64,000 nucleotides of DNA from the NCBI RefSeq assembly GCF_009829985.1, contig NZ_SZZU01000001.1, forward strand, positions 372,001 to 436,000, in the 5' to 3' direction. Below are positions 8,793 through 19,264 of the stretch, piece by piece (within the stretch, counting starts at the first letter, position 1; the number at the start of each line of letters is the position of its first letter). Source of the DNA: Pantoea sp. Aalb. Lineage in GTDB: Bacteria; Pseudomonadota; Gammaproteobacteria; Enterobacterales; Enterobacteriaceae. Below the pieces are notes generated by a model. It did not search any database and was not told where the DNA came from. It was given only the letters and a program-made list of their open reading frames with translations. The translations under genes and the position numbers were made by a program.

Positions 8793-10019
8793 TTATTTAT
8801 CTAGTAAATGATGAATACGATTCAAACCCATTACTAATCGATCTACTTCTTCTTCATTATTGTATATAGCTAAAGAAGCTCGGCACATTGCTGATACAGC
8901 ATAATGATGCATTAAAGGCATAGCGCAATGGTGCCCATTACGAATTGCAATACCATATTGATCTAAAAAACTGCTTACATCAAATGCATGGTGTTTTCCT
9001 AAATTAAAAGCAATAACTCCACTACGATGCTGTATTGGACCATAAATAACTAAATCAGGTATAGAAGAAAGTTTATTTAAAGCGTAATTCATCAAAGTTG
9101 TTTCACGTTTATTAATTATATCTAAACCGATTTCATTAATCCATTCTAAAGCAGCACCGAAACCAATAATACCACCAATATTAGGTGTACCTGCTTCAAA
9201 ACGCCATGGAAGAGTATTCCAAGTAGTACCGGTTGGTAGATTAATTTGTTTGAGCATTGCTCCACCTCCTTCCCAAGGAGGCATAGTATCAAGTATTGAT
9301 TTACGACCATATAGTATACCAACACCGGTTGGACCATACATTTTATGACTAGAAAATACATAAAAATCACAATCAAGATCTTGTACATTAATACTATGAT
9401 GCATAACTGCTTGAGCACCATCTACCAACGTTAATACCCCAGCTTCTTTTGCTTTAGCAACAATTTTTTTTATAGGATTAATAGTACCTAATACATTAGA
9501 AATATGAGCAATAGCTAATAAACGTGTACGTTTATCAATTAATTTACTGAGAGATTCGATCATCAATTCACCATGATTGTTAATTGGTAAAATGCGAATC
9601 TCTATACCTGTACGATCTACTATCATTTGCCATGGGACAATATTAGAATGATGTTCCATTTCAGTAATAATAATATTATCTCCTGGTTCTAAATAATTTC
9701 CTCCCCAACTATTAGCGACTAAATTAATACCTTCTGTAGTACCTTTAACAAAAATAATTTCTTCTGGAAAAGATGCATTAATAAAATGAGATACCTGTGA
9801 TCTGATATTTTCTATACGTGTAGTTGCTTGCGCACTTAGATAATGATTACCACGGTGTACAGCAGCATACTCATATTGATAGAAATCACTTTCTGCAGTT
9901 ATAACTTTAAGGGGACGTTGAGAACTAGCAGCACTATCTAGGTAAGCTAAGGGATATCCATTAATTTTACGATTTAAAATAGGAAATTCTGCTCTGACTC
10001 GTGTTAGATTAAAAGTCAT
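8793..10019 (-). CDS. sufS: Cysteine desulfurase SufS
   Basis: PLP-dependent enzyme that removes sulfur from cysteine to feed Fe-S cluster assembly. The 408-residue product has the PLP-binding Lys226 in [10 protein letters not shown], the THE-type motif [11 protein letters not shown] near residue 120 and the catalytic Cys365 in [10 protein letters not shown]. This matches the E. coli group II desulfurase. It lies between sufD and sufE in the minus-strand operon with only five bases separating it from sufD. No isc genes are seen in this window. Confidence 0.97.
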   Translation of the reverse strand: MTFNLTRVRAEFPILNRKINGYPLAYLDSAASSQRPLKVITAESDFYQYEYAAVHRGNHYLSAQATTRIENIRSQVSHFINASFPEEIIFVKGTTEGINLVANSWGGNYLEPGDNIIITEMEHHSNIVPWQMIVDRTGIEIRILPINNHGELMIESLSKLIDKRTRLLAIAHISNVLGTINPIKKIVAKAKEAGVLTLVDGAQAVMHHSINVQDLDCDFYVFSSHKMYGPTGVGILYGRKSILDTMPPWEGGGAMLKQINLPTGTTWNTLPWRFEAGTPNIGGIIGFGAALEWINEIGLDIINKRETTLMNYALNKLSSIPDLVIYGPIQHRSGVIAFNLGKHHAFDVSSFLDQYGIAIRNGHHCAMPLMHHYAVSAMCRASLAIYNNEEEVDRLVMGLNRIHHLLDK

Positions 10020-10024
10020 TATTG

Positions 10025-11296
10025 CTAAACTCCATTAAAACAATTATTAATACATCGTAATACTACTTGACGAAGAATCTTATCTTCTAAAGATTCAATT
10101 AATTCATCTGCAAAAGCATGAATAATCATATTGATTGCAATATTTTTTGAAATACCACGGGAACGCAAATAAAATATTTGTTCATCGTCAATACAACCTA
10201 CTGTAGCTCCATGGCTACATTTAACATCATCAGCATAAATTTCCAATTGCGGCTTTGTATTGACTTCTGCTAAACGACCTAATAATAAATTATTATTAAT
10301 CATTTTACTATCAGTTTTAAAGGCATGTTGTGCTACTTTGATATGACCATTGAATACAGCACAACTTTTATCACGAGCAATAGTTTTATGTAGCTGACGA
10401 CTTAAACAGTATCCTTTATTATGTTCTAAATAGCTACGTGTATCTGATATTTCTGAATTCTTCGGTAATACTAAACTATTTAATGATAATTTAGTATTTT
10501 CACCATTAAGTTGTACACTGGTATTATGACGTAATAAATTATTCCCTAATAAAAAGTTATTACTACTCACATTAGCATTATAACCAATAACTATATCATT
10601 ATGCGCAAAATGATAGCTATAATTTTGTTCACATGTTAGTTTAATATGAGTTAAACAAGCATTATCTGCTACATTAAATGTAAAACGTGAACCAGTAAAA
10701 TGTGGCATACCATTAAGTGTAACATAATGTTCAATAACTTTAGCTTTTGAGCCTTCTTCTAGTTCAAAATGATGACGATGATGTACAGTATTTAAAGTAC
10801 CTATCCGACCGCTAGCTAAATGTAATAAATATAATGGACGAGATACATTTTTTTTACTAGGTAGACGAATAAAAGTAACTTCTGTAGCTAAGCTTTCAGT
10901 TAAATGTAAAAATATTTCTGGCTGTATTGGCGAAGGGAGTAAAGTATCATCATTTATAAAATGATGTTGAATAATAAATAATTCATTTTTATAATTACTG
11001 AGTTCTGAGTTAAACACTCCATCAATAAATACTAAGCAAATTGCATCTATTGGTAAGGCATGTGCAGCAACTTGTTTTGCAGAAACCTTTTGATTTTTGA
11101 TTGGATGAGTAAATTGCTGTAACATTAAATTTTCTAATGATGTATATTTCCATTGTTCATGTTTACTTGTTGGTAATCCAAGATTAATAAGTTGCTTCCA
11201 ATGTTGTTTTGATTGAAAAGAACGTACACCATAAGATTTAAATAATTGATACCACTGTTGTAAGATTTTATTATTCTGAGTCAGTAAGCCATCCAT
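10025..11296 (-). CDS. sufD: Fe-S assembly scaffold protein SufD
   Basis: Partner of SufB in the SufBC2D scaffold complex. The 423-residue product is the same size as E. coli SufD. The C-terminal SufBD beta-helix domain includes [20 protein letters not shown], the [11 protein letters not shown] motif and the helical [13 protein letters not shown] segment ([16 protein letters not shown]). The ATG at 11296 lies inside the end of sufC, a 26-base overlap that suggests translational coupling. Confidence 0.96.
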   Translation of the reverse strand: MDGLLTQNNKILQQWYQLFKSYGVRSFQSKQHWKQLINLGLPTSKHEQWKYTSLENLMLQQFTHPIKNQKVSAKQVAAHALPIDAICLVFIDGVFNSELSNYKNELFIIQHHFINDDTLLPSPIQPEIFLHLTESLATEVTFIRLPSKKNVSRPLYLLHLASGRIGTLNTVHHRHHFELEEGSKAKVIEHYVTLNGMPHFTGSRFTFNVADNACLTHIKLTCEQNYSYHFAHNDIVIGYNANVSSNNFLLGNNLLRHNTSVQLNGENTKLSLNSLVLPKNSEISDTRSYLEHNKGYCLSRQLHKTIARDKSCAVFNGHIKVAQHAFKTDSKMINNNLLLGRLAEVNTKPQLEIYADDVKCSHGATVGCIDDEQIFYLRSRGISKNIAINMIIHAFADELIESLEDKILRQVVLRCINNCFNGV

Positions 11297-12017
11297 AACC
11301 CTGTTCCTCCAGCTGTTTTACTAAGCTAGAGTCGCCTGATTTGACGATTCTACCTTTGTATAGGACATGTACAAAATCAGGTTTTATATAATCTAGAATT
11401 CTTCGGTAATGGGTAATAATAATAAAAGCACGTTCTTTATCACGTAGACTATTAATACCTTCTGAAACTATTCTTAATGCATCAATATCTAAACCAGAAT
11501 CAGTTTCATCTAATATACAAAGTTTAGGTTCTAATGCTGCCATTTGTAGTATATCGTTTTGTTTTTTTTCACCACCAGAAAATCCTACATTCACAAAACG
11601 AATTAATAAATCTTTAGGCATTTTAAATAATTGAATCTTAGTTTCTATAAAATCTTGAAAGTCAAAACGATCTAATTCTTCTTGATTACGATATTTACGT
11701 ATTGCGTTAACCGAATTTTGTAAAAATACTTGGTTACTAACTCCAGGAATTTCAACAGGATATTGAAATGCCATAAAAAGACCTTCACCTGCTCTTGCTT
11801 CTGGCTCTAATTCTAATAAATTTTTTCCTTTAAAAATTACAGAACCATTAGTTATTTTATAATGGTCTCGTCCTGCTAATGTAGCTGACAACGTACTTTT
11901 CCCTGATCCGTTAGGTCCCATAATGGCATGTACTTCACCTGGTTTAATATAAAGATTAAGTCCGTGTAATAACTTTTTATTATCAACACTAACATGTAAA
12001 TTATTAATACTTAACAT
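11271..12017 (-). CDS. sufC: Fe-S assembly ATPase SufC
   Basis: ABC-type ATPase subunit that drives shape changes in the SufBC2D scaffold. The 248-residue product has Walker A GPNGSGKST near residue 35, the SufC-type signature FSGGEKK, Walker B LCILDETDSGLDIDAL and the H-loop THYRR. It lies between sufB (39 bases away) and sufD (overlapping). There is no membrane domain, in line with the cytoplasmic role of SufC. Confidence 0.97.
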   Translation of the reverse strand: MLSINNLHVSVDNKKLLHGLNLYIKPGEVHAIMGPNGSGKSTLSATLAGRDHYKITNGSVIFKGKNLLELEPEARAGEGLFMAFQYPVEIPGVSNQVFLQNSVNAIRKYRNQEELDRFDFQDFIETKIQLFKMPKDLLIRFVNVGFSGGEKKQNDILQMAALEPKLCILDETDSGLDIDALRIVSEGINSLRDKERAFIIITHYRRILDYIKPDFVHVLYKGRIVKSGDSSLVKQLEEQGYGWLTDSE

Positions 12018-12056
12018 ATTATTTCCTTCACATCGCTTATAGCAATGCTTATGAGA

Positions 12057-13541
12057 TTAACCTACACTATGCTCAAGACTAATCGCTAATAGTTTTTGTG
12101 CTTCCACTGCGAATTCTAATGGCAATTCTGAAAAAACATCTTTGCAGAATCCATTGACGATCATAGATATTGCATCTTCTTCACTAATACCACGTTGTAG
12201 ACAATAAAAAAGTTGTTCTTCACCTATACGCGATGTCGTAGCTTCATGCTCTATCTGAGCACTGTTATTACACACTTCTACATAAGGAAATGTATGTGCT
12301 CCGCAATTTGAACCAATAAGCATTGAATCACATCTAGTAAAATTACGAGAATGACTAGCATTTTGCATAATTTTTACTAACCCACGATAAGTATTTTGAC
12401 TTTTACCTGTAGATATACCTTTTGATATAATAGTTGATCGAGTATTACTACCGATATGAATCATTTTAGTACCAGTATCTGCTTGCTGACAACCACCAGT
12501 TACTGCAACAGAATAAAATTCTCCAATAGAATAATCTCCACGTAAGATACAACTTGGATATTTCCAAGTAATTGCTGAACCAGTTTCTGATTGTGTCCAA
12601 GACATTTTACTATTTTTACCTTCACAAAGTGCACGTTTAGTTACAAAATTAAGAATACCACCAGCACCTTTATTACCTGGAAACCAATTTTGCACAGTAG
12701 CATATTTGACTTCAGCATTCTTATGAAGAATCACTTCTACTACAGCAGCATGTAACTGATAAGAATCACGAATAGGTGCTGAACATCCTTCTATATAGCT
12801 AACATAACTATCTTCATCAGCAATAAGAATAGTACGTTCAAATTGACCAGTTTTAGCTGCATTGATACGAAAATAAGTAGATAATTCCATTGGACACCGT
12901 ACTCCTTTTGGAATATAAACAAAAGTACCATCAGAAGCTACAGCCGAATTTAATGCTGCAAAAAAATTATCATGATATGGAACAACACTACCAAGATACT
13001 TCTTTACAAGGTCTGCATATTTTTGAATAGCTTCACTAAATGAACAGAAAATAATGCCTTGTTTAGCTAGTTTTTTATTATAAGTAGTAGCAACAGAAAC
13101 AGAGTCAAAAATAGCATCGACTGCTACTTGTGCTCCTTCACGTACAGGTATACCAAGTTGTTTAAAAGTTTGTTCTACTTCTTGAGTTAGATATTTTTCT
13201 GATGTTGTATTATATAACTGTGTAGTATCCTCCTTAAGAGGATACTGGTTTTCACAAAATGGAGCAGAATAATAACTATAACTCTGGTAATTTAATTTAT
13301 CATAATGCGCTTTTAACCAATGTGGTTCTTTCATTTTTAACCAAGAATGAAAACTTTTAAGACGAAATTCTAACATCCATTTAGGTTCATTACGTTTAGA
13401 AGAAATTAAATGTATAACATTTTCATTTATACCTTGTATTAATTCATCAGTTTGTAAATTAGTAAAAAATCCTTCTTTATAAGAGTTAAGTTTATCTTTC
13501 CATATTTTTTTATCATTAGATGCTTTACTATTTCTTGACAT
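12057..13541 (-). CDS. sufB: Fe-S assembly scaffold protein SufB
   Basis: Main scaffold on which the new Fe-S cluster is built. The 494-residue product matches E. coli SufB. It keeps Cys404 in FTRCDSML (equivalent to the E. coli sulfur acceptor Cys405), the [12 protein letters not shown] motif and the C-terminal [14 protein letters not shown] region. It lies seven bases after sufA in the operon. The first residues ([10 protein letters not shown]) are variable in the family. Confidence 0.97.
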   Translation of the reverse strand: MSRNSKASNDKKIWKDKLNSYKEGFFTNLQTDELIQGINENVIHLISSKRNEPKWMLEFRLKSFHSWLKMKEPHWLKAHYDKLNYQSYSYYSAPFCENQYPLKEDTTQLYNTTSEKYLTQEVEQTFKQLGIPVREGAQVAVDAIFDSVSVATTYNKKLAKQGIIFCSFSEAIQKYADLVKKYLGSVVPYHDNFFAALNSAVASDGTFVYIPKGVRCPMELSTYFRINAAKTGQFERTILIADEDSYVSYIEGCSAPIRDSYQLHAAVVEVILHKNAEVKYATVQNWFPGNKGAGGILNFVTKRALCEGKNSKMSWTQSETGSAITWKYPSCILRGDYSIGEFYSVAVTGGCQQADTGTKMIHIGSNTRSTIISKGISTGKSQNTYRGLVKIMQNASHSRNFTRCDSMLIGSNCGAHTFPYVEVCNNSAQIEHEATTSRIGEEQLFYCLQRGISEEDAISMIVNGFCKDVFSELPLEFAVEAQKLLAISLEHSVG

Positions 13542-13548
13542 ATTTTAA

Positions 13549-13923
13549 TTACTCAATACCAAAACTTTCACCACATCCACAAGTGTGATAAGCTTTAGGG
13601 TTATTGAATCTTAAAATTTGGTTTAAACCTTCACGTACATAATCTAGCTCAGTACCATCAATAAAAGGCATGGCTTGCAGTGGTACAAAAAGCTTTGCTC
13701 CAAATTGTGAAAATTCTAGATCTTTATCTGAGGGATTTTTTATTAAATTTAAAATATATCCAAACCCAGCACAACCTGATTTTTTTATACTGAGTCTTAG
13801 ACCTTTATATTGAGGATTTTTATCAATTAAATCAACAATATGTTTTGCTGCTGCTTTCGTTAACGTTAATCCTTTCCAAGGCAAGTTATCGGAAAAAGCA
13901 ATACAATTATTAACTGATGACAT
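13549..13923 (-). CDS. sufA: A-type Fe-S carrier protein SufA
   Basis: Carrier that receives clusters from SufBCD and hands them to target proteins. The 124-residue product has the three A-type cysteines: Cys51 in KKSGCAGFGY, and Cys115 and Cys117 in HTCGCGESF. It is the first gene of the six-gene suf operon. In E. coli the operon is controlled by Fur, IscR and OxyR; I see no clear operator sequence upstream, so regulation here is unknown. Confidence 0.96.
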   Translation of the reverse strand: MSSVNNCIAFSDNLPWKGLTLTKAAAKHIVDLIDKNPQYKGLRLSIKKSGCAGFGYILNLIKNPSDKDLEFSQFGAKLFVPLQAMPFIDGTELDYVREGLNQILRFNNPKAYHTCGCGESFGIE

Positions 13924-14282
13924 AATACTACCTCATAGATTTGGAGATTGCTAGGTAATACACTTGTGCTAGTAATATCAAATATTACTTTAAAATATTA
14001 ATATTAATATTTTTGATTAAGAATTAACATTAATGTAAGTAAAACAAGCATTTCATAGAATTAATTTATAAAATGCTTATTTTATTTAAAATAACTATTA
14101 AGTATTTAAAATTAATGATAAATTTACTCAAATTAATTGAATATTTTATTTATTCATTAAATTAATAATATTAACATTTAAATAACATTATATATATATT
14201 TATATATCAGCAATAACCGTTATTTATTAACAGTATTTAAATTTTTTATCTATAAAAATCAAATATTGTTTGAAGGTATTTA
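13924..14282. other. Spacer between ydiJ and sufA
   Basis: 359 bases with no recognisable gene. It should hold the promoter of the suf operon (minus strand). ydiH and menI, which lie here in E. coli, are gone. An inverted repeat at 14046-14078 may end ydiJ transcripts. Confidence 0.6.
14046..14078 (-). terminator. Possible ydiJ terminator
   Basis: AAGCATTT and AAATGCTT pair over 8 bp around a 17-base loop, about 205 bases after the ydiJ stop on the minus strand, followed by GTTTTAC. It is a moderate candidate only. Confidence 0.35.
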
Positions 14283-17200
14283 TTATAATAATTGTAATCT
14301 ACCTTGTAAATTACTACTACAACTTGTTGATATTATTTTTAATAATGCCTGTAACGGATGAAGTATAGTTTTCCCTTCAATTCTTTTTATTTGACTACGA
14401 CAAGAAAAACCAGTAGCTAAGCAACGTTGAAATGGCAATTTATTTAATTGTGAATGCCATGAAAGTTTATAAATGCCTATTGAATTATTTAAGTTATCAA
14501 TTTCATGACCATAAGTTCCTGCCATACCACAACAACCTACATTAATATGTTTAAGTGTTGTTCTAAAAAAAGAAAAAATATCCTTCCACTGGTGTGGAGA
14601 AGCAGGCAATATGGTCGATTCAATACAATGAGTAAATAGGTACCATGTTTCATTGTTGTTACTATATACCATAAATTTTGTCAATACCTTGTGTAACCAT
14701 TCATGTACCATTAGTACTTTAAATTCAATTAATTTATTATCTAAAATTTGTTTGTATTCATCGCGATAACATAGAACCATAGCAGGATCTATTCCTACCA
14801 TAGGTATATTTAGTTTAGCTATATTATTTAAAAAATATGAAGTTTTTTTAACAGTATTAGCAAAGTGATTTAAAAATCCTTTTACATGTTGTGATTTTCC
14901 ATTAGGATAAAAAGGTAATAATATAGGATGATAACCAAGTTTTTTAATAAGCAAAAGGAAGTCTCTTACCAATTTTGCCTCATAGTAACTAGTAAAAAGA
15001 TCTTGTACTACTAATACACAATGATCAAATTGAATATTTTTTATTATTTTTATCTGTTTCAAATTTAAATTGATTGATGTATTATATTTAATATATTGCT
15101 TTAAGCTAGGTATCGATAATAAAGGTAAATCTACTAAACCAATATGTTTTCTAATGAGCGAACATATCCATGGTTGTTCTAAAAAAAAATTAAATACCCG
15201 AGGTGATTTAGCTATTAATGGTATGTATTGCTCTACCATAGCTATTAAATAATCCATCATTGGACGAAGATAACGTGTATAATAAAGTTGTAAAAAACGT
15301 GAACGAAAACTAGGGACATCAATTTTTATAGGACATTGGGTTGAACAAGCTTTACATGCAAGACAACTAACCATAGCATCTTTAATTTCATGTGAAAAAT
15401 CATATGTACCACGTTTAGCATTCCAAGAATTCCAGATGCGTTTAATGAACTTATATAAGTCTAAATTAATATTTTTATTTGGTAATAATTTTTTCTCTAA
15501 ATAATTTATATCGCAATTCTGCTCTGATAACAAACGTAACCATTCACGCATAAGTGAAGCACGTCCTTTCGGAGAATGAGTTCTATTTCGAGTAATTTTC
15601 ATTGAAGGACACATTATAGTCTGTAAATCAAAAGTAAAACATAAACCGTTACCATTACAATTCATTACAGTATTCCATTTTTCACGAACTGTAATAGGGA
15701 TTTGACGATCGTAAGTGCCGCGTTTTATTGCATCGATCTGTATCATAGGATTATTATTATTTAACGGAGTGCATATTTTACCTGGATTCATTCTATTATC
15801 GGGATCAAAAGCTGTTTTTATGCACCTCAGTTCGTTAAAAAGTATCTCACCAAAAACATGAATATTATATTGAGAACGAAAACCTTTACCGTGTTCTCCC
15901 CATAATAAACCACCATATTGCTCAGTAAGTATGACTACTTTATCGGAGATTTGTTTTATTAATGCTTCTTGACGAAGATCACACATATCTAGTACTGGGC
16001 GTAAATGAAGCACTCCAGCATCTATATGTCCAAACATGCCATAATCTAAACCATAACTATCAAGTAGTAACCGAAGTTCAGTAATATAATTAGCTAGTCG
16101 TTCTGGTGGTACTACTGTATCTTCTATAAATGGAATAGGTTTAGCTTGATTTATAGAATTTCCTAAAAGACCAACTGCTTTTTTACGCATGTTATATATT
16201 AGTTCTATTTTATTAATATCATTACATATTTGATACCCTATTACACCATTTTGTTGTAGAGCTATAAATTTATCTAAATATTTGCAAAGGATATTAATTT
16301 GTAGTTCAATTTGTTCATTATTGTTACCAGCAAATTCTACTATATTTAAACCTTGTATTTTTTTATTCGGTATATCACTAATTAATTCTTTTACTGAATC
16401 CCAAATAATATCTTTATGAGCTAAGTCAAGTACTTTTGAATCAATAGTCTCTACTGAAAGTGCTTTAGCGTCTACTAGAAAAGATGCATTATGTAATGCA
16501 GAATTAAAAGAATCATATTTTATATTAACTAAACGTCGGACTTTAGGAATCGGTGTAATATTTAATCGAGCTTCAGTGATAAAAGCTAAAGTTCCTTCTG
16601 AACCACACAATAAACGAGTTAGATCAAAAGTCTTCATATCATCACTAAATACATGTTGTAAATCATAACCAGTAAGAAAACGATTTAGTTTAGGAAATTT
16701 TTTTAAAATTATTGAACGTTGCTTACGGCAACTAGTTAAAACCTGATAATAAATAAATCCTTCTGTAGTTGGATTATTTGCTATTTGTTCTGCTAGTTCA
16801 ATAGACATGGGTCGAGTATTAAGTATATGACCACCTAAAAGCACTGCAACTAGTTCTTTAACATGATCAGAGGTTTTACCATATACTAAAGATCCTTGGC
16901 CAGATGCATCCGTATTGATCATACCTCCTATCGTAGCGCGATTACTAGTAGATAGTTCAGGAGAAAAGAAAAAACCGTAAGGTTTAAGCCATAAATTTAG
17001 TTGATCTTTAATTACACCAGCTTCGACATTAACCCAACACTGTTCAATATTAATATCTAGAATATTATTCATATAACGTGAAATATCAACCACAATTCCT
17101 TTATTTAAAGCTTGTCCATTAGTTCCTGTACCACCACCTCTAGGAGTAAAAATTAAATTAGAAAACTCAGATTTACTAGCTAATTTAAAAATAAGAATTA

Positions 17201-17390
17201 CATCATAGGTTGAACGCGGAAATAATATGGCATCAGGAATCAGTTGATATATGCTGTTATCTGTGGAAAGAGATAATCGATCAGAATAATTAGTAGCAAT
17301 ATCACCAGTAAAACCTTCTTTTTTTAATGATTTTAAAAATAAAAAAATTAATTTAATAAAAGGTGATACCCGAGAAATTTGTGGAATCAT
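14283..17390 (-). CDS. ydiJ: FAD/Fe-S oxidoreductase YdiJ (D-2-hydroxyglutarate dehydrogenase family)
   Basis: Large flavin and iron-sulfur enzyme. E. coli YdiJ is, to my knowledge, reported as a D-2-hydroxyglutarate dehydrogenase. The 1035-residue product has an N-terminal FAD-binding PCMH-type domain (FTPRGGGTGTNGQAL, STSNRATIGGMINTDASGQ). A FAD-linked oxidase C-terminal domain includes GMFGHIDAGVLHLRP and LLWGEHGKGFR. Ferredoxin-like cysteines lie in SCLACKACSTQCPIKIDVP, and a CCG-type motif (VGCCGMAGTYGHE) near the C-terminus. Length is close to the 1018-residue E. coli protein. It is divergent from ydiK, as in E. coli. Its Fe-S clusters would depend on the adjacent suf operon. It is one of the largest genes kept here, so it probably has an essential role. 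Confidence 0.94.
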   Translation of the reverse strand: MIPQISRVSPFIKLIFLFLKSLKKEGFTGDIATNYSDRLSLSTDNSIYQLIPDAILFPRSTYDVILIFKLASKSEFSNLIFTPRGGGTGTNGQALNKGIVVDISRYMNNILDINIEQCWVNVEAGVIKDQLNLWLKPYGFFFSPELSTSNRATIGGMINTDASGQGSLVYGKTSDHVKELVAVLLGGHILNTRPMSIELAEQIANNPTTEGFIYYQVLTSCRKQRSIILKKFPKLNRFLTGYDLQHVFSDDMKTFDLTRLLCGSEGTLAFITEARLNITPIPKVRRLVNIKYDSFNSALHNASFLVDAKALSVETIDSKVLDLAHKDIIWDSVKELISDIPNKKIQGLNIVEFAGNNNEQIELQINILCKYLDKFIALQQNGVIGYQICNDINKIELIYNMRKKAVGLLGNSINQAKPIPFIEDTVVPPERLANYITELRLLLDSYGLDYGMFGHIDAGVLHLRPVLDMCDLRQEALIKQISDKVVILTEQYGGLLWGEHGKGFRSQYNIHVFGEILFNELRCIKTAFDPDNRMNPGKICTPLNNNNPMIQIDAIKRGTYDRQIPITVREKWNTVMNCNGNGLCFTFDLQTIMCPSMKITRNRTHSPKGRASLMREWLRLLSEQNCDINYLEKKLLPNKNINLDLYKFIKRIWNSWNAKRGTYDFSHEIKDAMVSCLACKACSTQCPIKIDVPSFRSRFLQLYYTRYLRPMMDYLIAMVEQYIPLIAKSPRVFNFFLEQPWICSLIRKHIGLVDLPLLSIPSLKQYIKYNTSINLNLKQIKIIKNIQFDHCVLVVQDLFTSYYEAKLVRDFLLLIKKLGYHPILLPFYPNGKSQHVKGFLNHFANTVKKTSYFLNNIAKLNIPMVGIDPAMVLCYRDEYKQILDNKLIEFKVLMVHEWLHKVLTKFMVYSNNNETWYLFTHCIESTILPASPHQWKDIFSFFRTTLKHINVGCCGMAGTYGHEIDNLNNSIGIYKLSWHSQLNKLPFQRCLATGFSCRSQIKRIEGKTILHPLQALLKIISTSCSSNLQGRLQLL

Positions 17391-17589
17391 TATTAAGTAA
17401 CCAAAATATGATAAATATTGTAAATTATATTTTTATATTATTTTTGATGATATTTTTCATATAATTTCTTTTTTAAAAGAGAATTAATGTTTTCTTTTGC
17501 TTTATTAAAATATAATTAAATATATATAACTATATTAATAGTTTATTCATCTAACAATAGTAGAATATTATTGAGATCTACACTCTATC

Positions 17590-18654
17590 ATGAAAAATCT
17601 ACAACGCGTTATAGATTTACCTCAATTATTTTTTTCTTTAATATTTATTCTTATTATGATTATTAGTTGTTTTTGGGTAGTGAAACCATTCATTTTTGGT
17701 TTTGCATGGGCAAGTATGGTGGTGATTGCTACGTGGCCACTAATGGTACGTCTACAACACTTTTTTTGGGAACAACGTTTATTAGCTATAATGGCTATAA
17801 CTATCCTATTATTACTTCTATTTATTATTCCAATTATATTTTTAATAAATAGTTTAATTGATAATAGTGCACCATTAATTGCTAAGATTGCTCAAGGACA
17901 TTTAATATTACCTCAATTAAATTGGCTAAGTGATATACCAATGGTTGGACATAAACTTTATTACAGCTACCATAAATTGGTCAATGGTGGAGGTACAGCA
18001 ATAATACAAGAACTCCAACCTTATATAGGTCGTACGACTAGTTTCTTTGTCGCACAGGCAGGACATTTCAGTCGATTTATGATACATCTTGCATTAATGT
18101 TAGTATTTAGTATATTACTGTATTGGCATGGTGAACAAGTTGGACAAGTTATTCGTCATTTTGCTTACCGTATCGGAGGAGAACGTGGTGATGCTACAGT
18201 GTTATTAGCTAGCCAAGCTATTCGTTCTGTAGCACTTGGTGTAGTAGTAACTGCTTTAATTCAAGGAATACTTGGTGGTATTGGTTTGCTAATTTCTGGT
18301 ATTCCTTATACTACGTTGTTAACTGTATTAATGATTTTAAGTTGTTTAGTACAATTAGGTCCTTTTTTAATTTTAATTCCAGCTATTATTTGGTTATATT
18401 GGACTGGCGATGCTACATGGGGATCTATATTATTGATTTGGAGTTGTGTAGTTGGTATGCTTGATAATATATTACGTCCTATGCTTATTAGAATTGGCGC
18501 TGATTTACCTATTATACTAATTCTTTTTGGTGTCATTGGTGGTTTATTTGCCTTTGGGATGATTGGTTTATTTATAGGACCAGTGGTATTAGCTGTTTCG
18601 TATCGACTAATATTAGTATGGATTAATGAAGTTTCAGCTCCTGATAATGTATAG
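17590..18654 (+). CDS. ydiK: AI-2E/PerM-family membrane protein YdiK
   Basis: Inner-membrane protein of the AI-2 exporter / PerM family; the true substrate is unknown. The 354-residue product has about eight hydrophobic segments. It shows the family pattern of two N-terminal helices, a soluble middle part, then a helical C-terminal block with GIPYTTLLTVLMILSCLVQL and the DNILRPMLI motif. E. coli YdiK is about 370 residues. It sits beside divergent ydiJ as in E. coli and is followed by a clear hairpin terminator. Confidence 0.9.
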   Translation: MKNLQRVIDLPQLFFSLIFILIMIISCFWVVKPFIFGFAWASMVVIATWPLMVRLQHFFWEQRLLAIMAITILLLLLFIIPIIFLINSLIDNSAPLIAKIAQGHLILPQLNWLSDIPMVGHKLYYSYHKLVNGGGTAIIQELQPYIGRTTSFFVAQAGHFSRFMIHLALMLVFSILLYWHGEQVGQVIRHFAYRIGGERGDATVLLASQAIRSVALGVVVTALIQGILGGIGLLISGIPYTTLLTVLMILSCLVQLGPFLILIPAIIWLYWTGDATWGSILLIWSCVVGMLDNILRPMLIRIGADLPIILILFGVIGGLFAFGMIGLFIGPVVLAVSYRLILVWINEVSAPDNV

Positions 18655-18730
18655 ATAGTTAAAACATCACAGAATATTTAATTAAAAAATTAATGTTCCT
18701 ATTATAGTATTAGGAAATATATAATTATTA

Positions 18731-18760
18731 ATATTAAGGTATTGCATAATACCTTAATAT
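18731..18760 (+). terminator. ydiK terminator hairpin
   Basis: A perfect 13-bp inverted repeat (ATATTAAGGTATT mirrored) with a GCAT loop lies about 77 bases after the ydiK stop and is followed by ATTTTTG. It lies in the 309-base convergent spacer between ydiK and ihfA, which holds nothing else I recognise, and may serve both strands. Confidence 0.75.
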
Positions 18761-18963
18761 ATTTTTGTTATATCATTATTTTGATAATTTTTTTAAAAGA
18801 TTTAATGTTATTTATTTTGTTTATAATTGGATACCTCATTTTAATAATTTAATCTATATAATAACATTAACAAGTAAATGAATACACTAAAACCTAGGAT
18901 AACGCTAGTTTTATCTTTGCTTTGTTAAAGCTACTAGACAAATTTTTGTTATATTAATATAAG

Positions 18964-19260
18964 TTAACTCTTTGATAAAGAATTTTCAACTCGACTTTTT
19001 AATTTTTGCCCAGGACGAAATGTCACTACACGACGAGCAGTAATTGGAATATCTTGTCCTGTTTTTGGATTACGACCTGGACGTTGAGTTTTATCACGTA
19101 AATCAAAATTACCAAATCCAGATATTTTTACTTGTTCTCCATTTTCTAACGCGCGGCGTACTTCTTCAAAAAAAAATTCTACTAATTCTTTAGTATCACG
19201 TTTACTTAACCCGAGTTTTTCAAATAAATATTCAGACATTTCAGCTTTTGTAAGCGCCAT
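18964..19260 (-). CDS. ihfA: Integration host factor subunit alpha
   Basis: DNA-bending HU/IHF-family protein that pairs with IhfB. The 98-residue product is nearly identical to E. coli IhfA, including [19 protein letters not shown] and the beta-arm tip GRNPKTGQ with Pro65, the residue that intercalates into DNA. It follows pheT by four bases in the minus-strand pheS-pheT-ihfA operon, as in E. coli. Keeping IHF is notable because many strongly reduced symbionts keep few nucleoid proteins. Confidence 0.97.
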   Translation of the reverse strand: MALTKAEMSEYLFEKLGLSKRDTKELVEFFFEEVRRALENGEQVKISGFGNFDLRDKTQRPGRNPKTGQDIPITARRVVTFRPGQKLKSRVENSLSKS

Positions 19261-19264
19261 AGGT

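Noticed and set aside
9146..9421. 91-codon frame inside sufS on the same strand, other frame
   Set aside because: It lies wholly inside the well supported sufS frame and encodes a Val/Leu/Ile-rich product typical of a shifted frame.
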